The translations under genes and the position numbers were made by a program. The notes under the pieces are model-generated. The model was not told where the DNA came from. It worked only from the letters and a program-made list of their open reading frames with translations, and searched no databases. A DNA stretch of 64,000 nucleotides from Chrysochromulina tobinii (lineage: Eukaryota > Haptophyta > Prymnesiales > Chrysochromulinaceae), in the NCBI GenBank assembly GCA_001275005.1, contig JWZX01003350.1:1-64000 (forward strand), given 5' to 3'. Shown in pieces: positions 49,631 through 57,664 of the stretch (the first letter of the stretch is position 1; every line of letters starts with the position of its first letter).

Positions 49631-50122
49631 TTGCGGGTAACACCGCAGGCCACGCTCACACCGGCGGGCACAAGCAAGCCACGCGACACGCGCGCGAACG
49701 CGCTGCAGCTGACCTCGCGTGCGAACACTCTCACGACGCCCAACTCTCTGCGCGTCATCGAGAAGGTTCATGCGATTACGAGTGAACACATCTACCTCGG
49801 AGACACCAACGTCAAGATGCAGCGACCCAACGGGCTACATCTTGAACCCGGCCTCATCGAGGGCGATGGTAAGATATTCTGGACCGTTGATAGCGGCGCG
49901 ACGGCGATACTCGCCGATCTGAGCTGGGCTAAACCCCTGTTCTGCGACGTCACTGTCCATCTTCCCTCGCGAGATTCGCAGGGGAAACTCGCCTACACAG
50001 GCAGTGATGGCTGCTACCTCGGGAGAGATTTCAAACGAAACGCCGACTATGTCTACCTGCCGCGTCGTTTTGAGCAATTTCGTCCCCGCTTCCTTTGCCC
50101 CGGTCGAAATACATGTACCTAG
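49631..50122 (+). CDS. Small ORF of unknown function, strand uncertain
   Basis: An open frame on the plus strand (RVIEKVHAITSEHIYLGDTN ... GSDGCYLGRDFK) has coding-like GC3 but no ATG before 49817, so it would need an upstream exon. On the opposite strand, 50155-49835 is a complete 106-aa ORF from an ATG with a convincing secretion signal (MLRFCAAFLLILGTCISTGA). Both overlap almost fully, so only one is likely real. I cannot decide from sequence alone. Confidence 0.3.
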   Translation: MRVTPQATLTPAGTSKPRDTRANALQLTSRANTLTTPNSLRVIEKVHAITSEHIYLGDTNVKMQRPNGLHLEPGLIEGDGKIFWTVDSGATAILADLSWAKPLFCDVTVHLPSRDSQGKLAYTGSDGCYLGRDFKRNADYVYLPRRFEQFRPRFLCPGRNTCT

Positions 50123-50155
50123 TATCAGCAGAAAGGCAGCACAGAATCGCAGCAT
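49835..50155 (-). CDS. Alternative: small secreted protein, antisense to the previous entry
   Basis: 106 aa from ATG to TAG: a hydrophobic signal peptide (residues 1-20), a basic stretch, then a mixed domain with one later Cys (AAITACVGEFPLRISRGK). Third-position GC is moderate. It lies upstream of the SPRY-EF-hand gene on the same strand. See the overlapping plus-strand entry. Confidence 0.3.
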   Translation of the reverse strand: MLRFCAAFLLILGTCISTGAKEAGTKLLKTTRQVDIVGVSFEISPEVAAITACVGEFPLRISRGKMDSDVAEQGFSPAQIGEYRRRAAINGPEYLTIALDEAGFKM

Positions 50156-50375
50156 CGCAGGGCGCCGGAGGCGGAGCGTCGTGGCCTCTGCGCGCCGTTG
50201 AGTTGAACAGACTCTGCCGCACAGAATTCATTTTCTGTCCAACTCATGTCGATCACAAGGCGAGTGCCGTTTCAAGGCCTGCCTGACGCACGCTGCTTTT
50301 GCACCGCGCGACGCCTCTTTGAGATTTTCGGACCCACCATAAACAGAACTTTCAGAACAGACGCACAACGCAACT

Positions 50376-52241
50376 ATGCCGCCGAAGGCACTCGAGACGG
50401 CCAACACGACCGCGGCTGAAGTTTTAATGGATCAAGCTGATGGCTTGCAAACAATAGGCTTGCAATGCTCACGCTGCATGCAACGCGAGCCGTTTGTAGC
50501 ATTCACTCAGCAGCAGAGAGCACGGCCGCATGTTGAGCGCAAATGTGCGCACTGCATACGAGCTGAGCGACTGCTTCGTGGCGGCGACGACCCCGTGCTT
50601 CGTGGCGGCGATGATCCCGTTGCCTTCTCATCGCCACCCGCGTCATCCCACAGGACAGCACCCACCAGGCCGACGACGGCTCCTTCTCGTGAACAGAAGC
50701 CCGGGGTTGCCGGCGTCATCGGCCAGCTCAAGATGGTGCTCGCTAGGAAACTCACCCGGGTCGTCGACACGTTCCGCGAGTTTGACATGGACTGGGATGG
50801 AAGGATTGACAAGCGCGAGTTCCGGCTCGCGATGCGGAAGCTCGGCATTGTGGCCAAACAGTCCGATTACGACCTTACCTTTGACTCGTTCGACAATGAC
50901 CGCTCCGGCACCCTTGAGTATCGGGAGCTCAACGATCATCTCCGGCGCCTCGTCAGCGACCCATCGCACACGAGCGCCATGCACGTTGGAGGGGAACGCG
51001 CTGCAATCAGCAGAGCGGTATCGCCACGGACGCCGACGAGCTCGGCGTGGTCGAGCTCCACTGCCACGGCCGTGCTGCCGCCGTCCTCGCAAGCCAAGCG
51101 GGCATGGGAGCGAGACCCGACCAAGGGGCCTCCGTGGTCGTTCAACGTGGCGAACCCGTCAGACATGAAACCGCCGTGGGAGAAGATCGCCGAAGATGAT
51201 CGCCGCCATCGGCCGCCACCCATGAAATTGACGGATGCGCAGAAAGCCGAGTCTGCCGAGCGCATGTACCAAGCAGCTATCGCTGCCCGCAAGAGACAGG
51301 CCGCTCTCCGTGCACAGCTTATTGCGAGGGAGGATCACGATCACGGCCCACACCGAGTTCATCCGCCACGGCCCGTCAAGCGCGAGGCACAAGTCCAATG
51401 GACCACTCGCATGGTCGCAGTGGCGGAGACGAAACGCCGGCAGGTCGAACGAGCGGAGCAGCTGCTCGATGCGGCAGCCTTGGAGGCCACCAAATCTCGG
51501 GTGGCGGCCTTTACGGGCCGTGACCTAAACAAGCACGTTGCCATTTTGGGCGACTCGGTCATGCTCGTAACGAGCGACGGCGCATGGGAAGCGCGTGAGG
51601 TGCTCTGGCGCGGCGCGATGCACGAGGATCTCTCAGGCAAGATTGAAGCGGTCGAACCGTGGGTCGGCGGTCGCATCTCCGTTGCAGGGATCGAGCAAGA
51701 GTTTGTGTTCGAGAACCCCGACGTGGGCATTAGCAGCAAGCGCGCTTGTGAGCGCAATCACACCATCGCCGAGGACATTGAGAAAAGGAAGGAAGCCCTC
51801 GAGCGTCGATTCTACCCGTCGCCCCCACCCACGCCCAAGCTCAAGGGAGCGCGACTCGTCGAGTTCTTCGAGCGCAACCTGGCTGCACATGAGCGCGAAC
51901 CGGACGAGGAGGACGAGGCGGAAGTCCCAGCCCGACCGCTGAGCCCACGACAGCAATTGATGCTCAGAGAGCGACTGGCGGCGAGGCATCACGAGGAGTG
52001 GCGCCAGATTCATACCATCACCTCAGCGCTAGAATCCAGCCCGCGAACGGCTCCAGAGCATCGGCACGCGCCTATACGACCGATGGCCACGGCGACGAGA
52101 CCGAGTGACCACGACGCCGGGTTACAATACAAGCACAGCTTCAATTCGGGGCCTAATTTTGCCTCGTTGTTTGCAGAACTCCCGATGGACTCTCCTCTCA
52201 AGCCCGGGCTTCAGAGTAGAGCCCGTACTCGGCTAGCGTAG
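50376..52241 (+). CDS. EF-hand pair protein with long helical tail
   Basis: Single exon, 621 aa, ATG at 50376 (MPPKALETAN). Residues about 30-65 hold a C-x2-C ... C-x2-C cluster (CSRCMQ ... CAHC), possibly a small zinc site. A 7-residue repeat (RGGDDPV twice) follows. Residues about 120-195 are a calmodulin-like EF-hand pair (FDMDWDGRIDKREF and FDNDRSGTLEYREL), both with complete Ca2+ ligands. The rest is basic, Pro-rich and helical (LTDAQKAESAERMYQAAIAA). A compact module near 385-450 (HVAILGDSVMLVTSDGAWEA) has no assigned family. Such EF-hand plus coil proteins are common in flagellar and cortical structures of protists; that role is inference. Confidence 0.75.
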   Translation: MPPKALETANTTAAEVLMDQADGLQTIGLQCSRCMQREPFVAFTQQQRARPHVERKCAHCIRAERLLRGGDDPVLRGGDDPVAFSSPPASSHRTAPTRPTTAPSREQKPGVAGVIGQLKMVLARKLTRVVDTFREFDMDWDGRIDKREFRLAMRKLGIVAKQSDYDLTFDSFDNDRSGTLEYRELNDHLRRLVSDPSHTSAMHVGGERAAISRAVSPRTPTSSAWSSSTATAVLPPSSQAKRAWERDPTKGPPWSFNVANPSDMKPPWEKIAEDDRRHRPPPMKLTDAQKAESAERMYQAAIAARKRQAALRAQLIAREDHDHGPHRVHPPRPVKREAQVQWTTRMVAVAETKRRQVERAEQLLDAAALEATKSRVAAFTGRDLNKHVAILGDSVMLVTSDGAWEAREVLWRGAMHEDLSGKIEAVEPWVGGRISVAGIEQEFVFENPDVGISSKRACERNHTIAEDIEKRKEALERRFYPSPPPTPKLKGARLVEFFERNLAAHEREPDEEDEAEVPARPLSPRQQLMLRERLAARHHEEWRQIHTITSALESSPRTAPEHRHAPIRPMATATRPSDHDAGLQYKHSFNSGPNFASLFAELPMDSPLKPGLQSRARTRLA

Positions 52242-52720
52242 CGCGTATACCGTAAGCGTTTAGACCGTTTGGCAATATACACTTTAACAAGAACTAATAG
52301 CGTTTGTTAACGAAAAATAAATTTTCAACGGATCGTTGATGGATCGACGCATCGCATGCGATGAGCAGTTGTCCCGCACCGAGCCCGACGCGAACCAAAT
52401 GCGGTAAGGAATGTTCGCAGTGCAACGTCCCTCTGTCGGCCGTGCGCTTCCGCGCCGGCGCGTCGACGGCTCGGTGATGCCTATGCGGTGATCTGTCCGT
52501 TGTCGACTTACCCTATAGCCGGCGACAGGCGGCGAAAGGTAAGGAAGGCAGCGCGGACGCGCAACGGCCACAGCAAGGCCAACAACTCGAGCCGCATGCG
52601 ATTCACTTGATCTCCGTCTGGGCCAGGATCCACACAGTGAGGTCGTGGAAAGAGTACATGATTGGATTTCATATTTAGTGGCAACCATTGAGTAAAAAGG
52701 CGCTGTCTTGTGCTACGTTT
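52242..52720. other. Intergenic region between convergent genes
   Basis: Nothing recognisable. AT-rich around 52260-52330. Confidence 0.5.
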
Positions 52721-53263
52721 TCAAGTTGAAGTTCTACTCGGGTGCTTGTCAATTAGCTCTGTGATGTTGTCTGCCTCCTTGAGCGAGATCTCCGTAACGT
52801 CGTCGAGTCGACCGTCCTTGATGAGCCACGCCTGAGTGCGATCTGCGCTCCACACGGCTGCATCGCCTATCGGCACGTCGCCTGCAAACCGGCTCACCAT
52901 GAACTCGCCATCGCCAAACGTCTTGATGCCCTTGCCCTCCCGCACTCCCTGCTTCCACTCTCCGCTGTACTGATCGCCGCTAGAAGCTTCCTTGTACACG
53001 CCGTGCCCACTGTAGAGGCCGTGCTGCCACGTCCCTTTGTACACATCGCCGCTCGCGTACCACATGGTGCCTTCTCCGTGCATCACGCCCGAACAGAACT
53101 CACCTTCGAACCCGTCGCCGTTTTTATCCATCTTTCGGCCGAGGCCGTGGTACTCGTCCGCCTTAAACTCTCCCTCGTATAAGCTGCCGTTCGCAAGCGT
53201 CAATTTCCCCTGACCCTCGCGCTGGCCCGCCTCATTGTATTGGCCCTCGTAGGTGGCCTGCAT
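52721..53263 (-). CDS. MORN-repeat protein
   Basis: The ATG at 53263 gives MQATYEGQYNEAGQREGQGK, about 180 aa. Five consecutive MORN repeats (YEGQYNEAGQREGQGKLTL, YEGEFKADEYHGLGRKM, FEGEFCSGVMHGEGTMWY, YKGTWQHGLYSGHGVY, YSGEWKQGVREGKGI) fill residues 4-125. A short C-terminal domain follows (VWSADRTQAWLIKDGRLDD). MORN proteins bind phosphoinositides or cytoskeleton and scaffold flagellar and cortical structures. It is single-exon. Confidence 0.85.
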   Translation of the reverse strand: MQATYEGQYNEAGQREGQGKLTLANGSLYEGEFKADEYHGLGRKMDKNGDGFEGEFCSGVMHGEGTMWYASGDVYKGTWQHGLYSGHGVYKEASSGDQYSGEWKQGVREGKGIKTFGDGEFMVSRFAGDVPIGDAAVWSADRTQAWLIKDGRLDDVTEISLKEADNITELIDKHPSRTST

Positions 53264-53450
53264 GACTTGGATTCGTCTTGGCTGTGAATTATAACCATGG
53301 ACTGTGAACAGTGTGAAGTGTGAAGAGGCGCATAACAAGTATATTTAACAACATGACATCATCAACAAACCCACACGGTCGCCGACGCGCGGCAGCGCTC
53401 TGACGAAACAAGACCCACGACGCCGCGTTAACCGGCCGTGCACTCCGCTC

Positions 53451-55152
53451 TCACGCCTTGCTGATGGCTGGCGCGCACGTGCACAGCCGGCGCGTCTTCG
53501 CATACCCGGCCGCGCACTGCGAGATGGCAATGTCCGAGATCAGGCACTGCTGGTATGTGTCGAGGTCAGGGCTGGCGGCGTACGCGGGCAGCTCGGGCCC
53601 CACTTGGTGGCCGCATCCCCTCTCGCATCCAAAGTGGGCCGCCATGGCCGCGCACGAGTTGCCCCACTCGAGGGTCTTCATGTCACACCGCGCGCCCGCC
53701 TGACGGCACGCCACGTCACATGAGACGCCGGCTTCCGCAGCGACCGTCTGCATCCCCTTGGGCGGCCGAAGCTGCAAGCCCTCAGGCAGGTACGGACACT
53801 TGCGCCGATCCGCGAGGAGCAACGTAGCGCCATTGGGCGTGCGCAGCGTGATCGTGCCGTTATGTGTCGCGCGTTGGCTCTCCTCCCATATGCCGAGTGG
53901 CTTCGCGAGCTGCCTATACTCCTCGCGCGTGTACAACAGCAGCGAGGCGCGCTCTTTCGGCAGCCGCGCCATCCACGGCAAGGCTGCCTCCTTATCCGTC
54001 GCGCCGCCCCATGCGGTCGGCCACTCAAGCTGCTGCGCGCCCTCAACCGCCGCATGCACTACCTTTTCGTAGGGTGCCTGGAGCAGGTACGACAGGTCGC
54101 CGAAGGAGTCGACGCCCTGCTTCTCAAATGTGAACCGCTGCAAGACCATGCACAGTCGAGAGTCACATGTGAGAAATTGAAGGCACTGTTGAGGGGGTTC
54201 GATCAGAAAGCGAGCACCTCGAACGGTGTGTTGTCTACGACGTTGGTGCCGTGTGAGCTCGCGTGGCGTGAACGGTTGATTTCGGGCACCACGCACTCGC
54301 GCCCTCGCGTCGTGGTGCTGAGTCGCATCCAATGGTCCCAGCCGGATCGGGGGAGAACAGTCAGCATGCAAATGGGGAGGGCAATCAGCATGCATTCACG
54401 CGCACCTGAGTCGCATCCAATGGTCCCAGCCGGTGGTGGCTGCCTCAGGCCACTTGTCCCGCAGCTCGTGCCAGATGTCCGCCGAGATCATCCAGCCGAG
54501 CCCGGGGAAGTAATCGGTGCGTTGCAGCCGGGAGGCCGAGCGGGCTGTGTGAGGGAAGCCCTGATCGTTCCACGCTGAGACACACCAAAGTGAGCGATCC
54601 GCTCGCAGCAGCCATGCCGACGCCCAAAACAGTCGCAAAAAGTCGGGTGAAAGCAGCAGGTCATCTTCAATCATCACCGCGTGCGAGTGGCCGCGCTTTG
54701 TCAGCGTAGCCTCGAGCGCCAGCTTAAAGTGCTGCGAGATCTTATACATAGGGCGCGAGCTAAAGGTGCCCGGTGTTGGGTGCGTCGGCGGGTAGGAGAA
54801 GACTTCCTTCACGGCGCCCCCAAACTCTTTGGCCGCCTGCTGCACGTCCACCGAGCCCGCGTCCTCCGACACGTACAATGTGAAATGCTCGATCAGCGGC
54901 AGAGAAAGGAGGAGCTTGAGGCACCGCCGTGTCATGTCGGGCCGATTGTGCGACATGACCACGATGGCCGGTCGCGCCATGCACCCCACCGACGGGTCGG
55001 AGCTGCAGCTGGGCGCGACCTCAAAGGCGTACGGGGCGGGGCCCTGCATCCCCACTGTGCTGACACGAGATGTGCTCTCGGGCGTTGAGTGCTCGGCGGC
55101 GACGGGCCGCTCGACCGCTGCCGCTGCCGTTGCTGCTGTGCCTGCTACCGCT

Positions 55153-55205
<53 letters not shown>

Positions 55206-55901
55206 GTTCGTATCCGCCGTCATCGAGGCGCCTTCCGCAAGTTTCCCGGACGCGAGGCTCCTCGACGATGCGACCTTGAGGCGAGGCCGTAGCGAGGCCG
55301 AGCGCAGCCCGGTCTTCGGAGCCGGGAAAAGCAAGCTGGACTTGAGCCAGCACTCTCCAGAGTCTGTCATCGTGACGCCGCGGCAGCCGTCGCCCTCGCG
55401 CCTCTTGCACGCCTCACAGCATGCCTTGAGGTCGAGCGAGGCAGGTCCGCCACCTCGCACTGGCTCGCTCGTCAGGTCGCCGCCTTGAAAGTCGGTGTCC
55501 AGGTGCACCTCGAACTCCTCGCCACAGCCCTCCTCTTCGGATTCGTCTGGCTCTGCGACCGCCTCCACCCTCCGCTCCACCTTTCGCTCAACGGGGTGCA
55601 CCGGCTCTGTGGCCGCGTCCACCTTCCGCTCCACCTTCCGCTCAATCGGGTTTACGGCGGTGCGTCGCGCAGCACTGGGCGGCTGTGCATCGGTGTGCAT
55701 TTCCAGCACCTCGACTGCCGGCCGTTGAGGCGTGGAGCTATACGCACCTTGATGCCACAGCAGCGCGAGCATCGGCAACACGAGCAGCATCGGAGTAACG
55801 ACGACGAGCGTGCGCGGCCGGCAGAGGGAGGAGCGGCGCTGACTTGGGAAGGCGCGGCCGCGGGGCGGCGCGCCTCGCTGCGATAGAGTCATATGTCGCA
55901 T
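53451..55901 (-). CDS. GnT-I-like (GT13) Golgi glycosyltransferase, three exons
   Basis: Exons 55901-54406, 54317-54218 and 54137-53451 give 760 aa in frame. Type II topology: a short cytosolic tail, one TM helix (LVVVTPMLLVLPMLALLW), then a stem. The stem has VERKVERKV repeats, a PAN/Apple-like Cys module (ACCEACKRREGDGCRGVTM) and a poly-Ala run. The catalytic domain matches MGAT1/POMGNT1: VVMSHNRPDMTRRCLKLLLS, the metal-binding IEDDLLLSPDF, WCVSAWNDQG, YFPGLGWMISADIW and WDHWMRLSTTRGRECVVPEI. The last splice rebuilds this motif. These enzymes add GlcNAc to N-glycans or O-mannose. A C-terminal Cys-rich domain (VSCDVACRQAGARCDM ... AGYAKTRRLCTC) resembles the tail of MGAT5-type enzymes. That fusion is unusual for GT13. 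Intron 1 is flanked by a perfect 28-bp repeat. Confidence 0.85.
54318..54433 (-). repeat. Perfect 28-bp direct repeat spanning intron 1 of the GT13 gene
   Basis: 54406-54433 (exon 1 end) and 54318-54345 (intron end) are identical over 28 bases. Both finish in CTCAG. The first copy supplies the exon side of the donor (ACTCAG|GTGCGC), the second the acceptor (ACTCAG|CACCAC). The intron body has two GCATGCTGA(T/C)TG copies. Confidence 0.95.
55150..55206 (-). repeat. Trinucleotide run encoding poly-alanine in the GT13 stem
   Basis: About 18-19 consecutive GGC/GCC triplets encode an uninterrupted Ala run in the stem of the glycosyltransferase. Confidence 0.95.
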
Positions 55902-56193
55902 TTCCAGCGAAAAGGTCAGCCAAGCAGACCTACAAACTATGAAGACACACGCATGATCTCACACGTCTCACACAGCCGGCGTCCCTGTACCCTGAAGATC
56001 GCAGACCCCGCAGTGAGACAGAGACTCGAGATGCCGCGCAGACACCGCAGGAACCTTCAATCAAGAAAGGCAAGGCACAATCTAATGACCGCATAGTATA
56101 CCGACCTGAATCGGTTCATGAACCGGCTGTCGCCGTGTCGCCACTGCGAGCGCGGCGCGGACCATGGCTTCGAGATCGACCCGAGATCGTCCC
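55902..56193. other. Intergenic
   Basis: Nothing recognisable. A short near-repeat of CACTGCGAGCGCGGCGCGGAC / CACCGCGAGCGCGGCGCGGAC spans 56144-56224 and runs into the end of the next gene. Confidence 0.45.
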
Positions 56194-57480
56194 CTAGAGC
56201 GCCACCGCGAGCGCGGCGCGGACCTTGGCTTCGAGATCCGTTCCCTTGGAGCCTACGTACTCGTCCACCTTGGCGCCGCCCTTGAGCACGACAAAGTGGG
56301 GCACCGCAGTGATCTGGTACGCCTCGACGAGCTCTCCGGCCTCGTCAATGTCCACGGTCGCGAATGCCACGTCGGGAAGCGCCGTCGCGAGCGTCTCGAC
56401 GAAGGGCAAGATCGACTTGCAGTTCTTGCACCAGCCAGCCCCAAAGTCCAAAACGACCACCCCCGTGGCAGAGCTCGCGGCGAGGGAGCTCACTTGAGAA
56501 CTCTCCGTCACCGCGCGGAGCCCCTTGGCCTGGTGCTTCTGGTCGGGCTTGGGCGGCGCCGCGCCGTCGCCCCCCCGCGTAGCGCGAAGTTCCCAGTTGA
56601 CCTTGTCGTACAGCGGCTTGGCGAGGTCATAGAACCCTATGTCCCCGACGAAGCAGATCTCGTAACCGTCGGGATCGGCCAGGATGGTGACGACCACGTC
56701 GGCCTTCCCCGGCGTGGGCAGCGTAATGGGCTTGTTCATAATCGAGCCCTTGCCCGACGCCTCTGCCGCCTCGTAGAACGGGTAGACGGCGCGGCAGCTG
56801 TTAGCTATCCGTCCGGATGCGAGCGCATGGTCCATGGGCGCGCTGTCGCCCACGTCGATGAACTGCAGGTGCGTCTGCTCGGCCGCCCAGCCGACGGTGA
56901 GCGAGCTCTTGTGGCCCGCGTCGCAGCCGGCGGGGGTTGGGAAGACTGTCATTCCGAGGACGTCGCACCAGTATTGCTTTGTGGCCGCCAGATCGGTCGA
57001 GCGCAGCCCGACTGCGAGTATGCGCTCGGCACGGCCCGCCGAGGGCTCCACGATCTTGTACCGGAAGTTGTCGGGGCCCTTGATCACGGGCATGCCCCCG
57101 GCGTACTCGACGCCGTAGCCGAACGCCTGCGCGCGTGGCACGGCCTCGGGCATTGCGACCGCAAAGTACTGCACGTCGTTGCCGCTCGCGTACGAGTCGA
57201 TGCCGTAGTTGTACGTGAGCTCGAAGACAAAGTTGTCGTTCTCGTTGCCGAGGCCGACCATCGTCTTGGACCACGCGCCGCCGTATGGCCCGTTGCACGT
57301 CGCCTCGCAGCCCGACTCAAACTCCTCATGCCGCAGCACGCGGAAGCCGAACACGAGCTCGTAGAAGCGCAGAGAGTTCTTGAGCGAGCCGATCTTTGTC
57401 ACCCAGTGGAGCGTGCGCATGTTGCCCGACAGCTTCGACGAGACGCCGATGTGATCCACCATGGCCGCAGTCATCGGCAT
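56194..57480 (-). CDS. Glyoxalase/VOC domain protein (GLOD4-like) fused to thioredoxin
   Basis: Single exon, 428 aa. Residues about 20-150 and 155-300 are two VOC (glyoxalase/bleomycin-resistance) modules. The N-terminal text (HWVTKIGSLKNSLRFYELVF, FRVLRHEEFESGCEA, GPYGGAWSKTMVGLG) matches GLOD4, a glyoxalase-domain protein with unclear substrate. A linker rich in Lys/Ala leads to a thioredoxin fold (about 335-428): VVVLDFGAGWCKNCKSILPF has active-site WCKNC instead of WCGPC, with the cis-Pro motif ITAVPHFVVL. The fusion suggests redox control of the glyoxalase part or protection from reactive carbonyls. No transit peptide is clear. ATG at 57480; a GTCAA array lies 39 bases upstream. Confidence 0.9.
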   Translation of the reverse strand: MPMTAAMVDHIGVSSKLSGNMRTLHWVTKIGSLKNSLRFYELVFGFRVLRHEEFESGCEATCNGPYGGAWSKTMVGLGNENDNFVFELTYNYGIDSYASGNDVQYFAVAMPEAVPRAQAFGYGVEYAGGMPVIKGPDNFRYKIVEPSAGRAERILAVGLRSTDLAATKQYWCDVLGMTVFPTPAGCDAGHKSSLTVGWAAEQTHLQFIDVGDSAPMDHALASGRIANSCRAVYPFYEAAEASGKGSIMNKPITLPTPGKADVVVTILADPDGYEICFVGDIGFYDLAKPLYDKVNWELRATRGGDGAAPPKPDQKHQAKGLRAVTESSQVSSLAASSATGVVVLDFGAGWCKNCKSILPFVETLATALPDVAFATVDIDEAGELVEAYQITAVPHFVVLKGGAKVDEYVGSKGTDLEAKVRAALAVAL

Positions 57481-57518
57481 TAGCTCGCTCGTGCTTGCCG
57501 CCGCGGCCTCTCCGAGAA

Positions 57519-57545
57519 GTCAAGTCAAGTCAAGTCAAGTCAAGC
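57519..57545 (-). promoter_or_regulatory. (TTGAC)n array upstream of the glyoxalase-thioredoxin gene
   Basis: Five tandem GTCAA units on the plus strand read as TTGAC on the gene's sense strand and begin 39 bases before the ATG. Same unit and sense as at 41171-41195. Confidence 0.4.
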
Positions 57546-57664
57546 CATACGAGACGTGCACGAAAAGTACGGTGTACTGGGACTTCTTGGCCCGAATGTC
57601 GTCCAGATGATTCTCTTCACAGGTATGGATTTTTCAAGTTCATTTGAGAGTCGACCGCGGCGGC

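Noticed and set aside
49870-49915. Retroviral-type aspartic protease motif (VDSGAT) as evidence of a retroelement
   Set aside because: Only the tripeptide DSG-like match is present; there is no flap or second motif, no reverse transcriptase nearby and no LTR.
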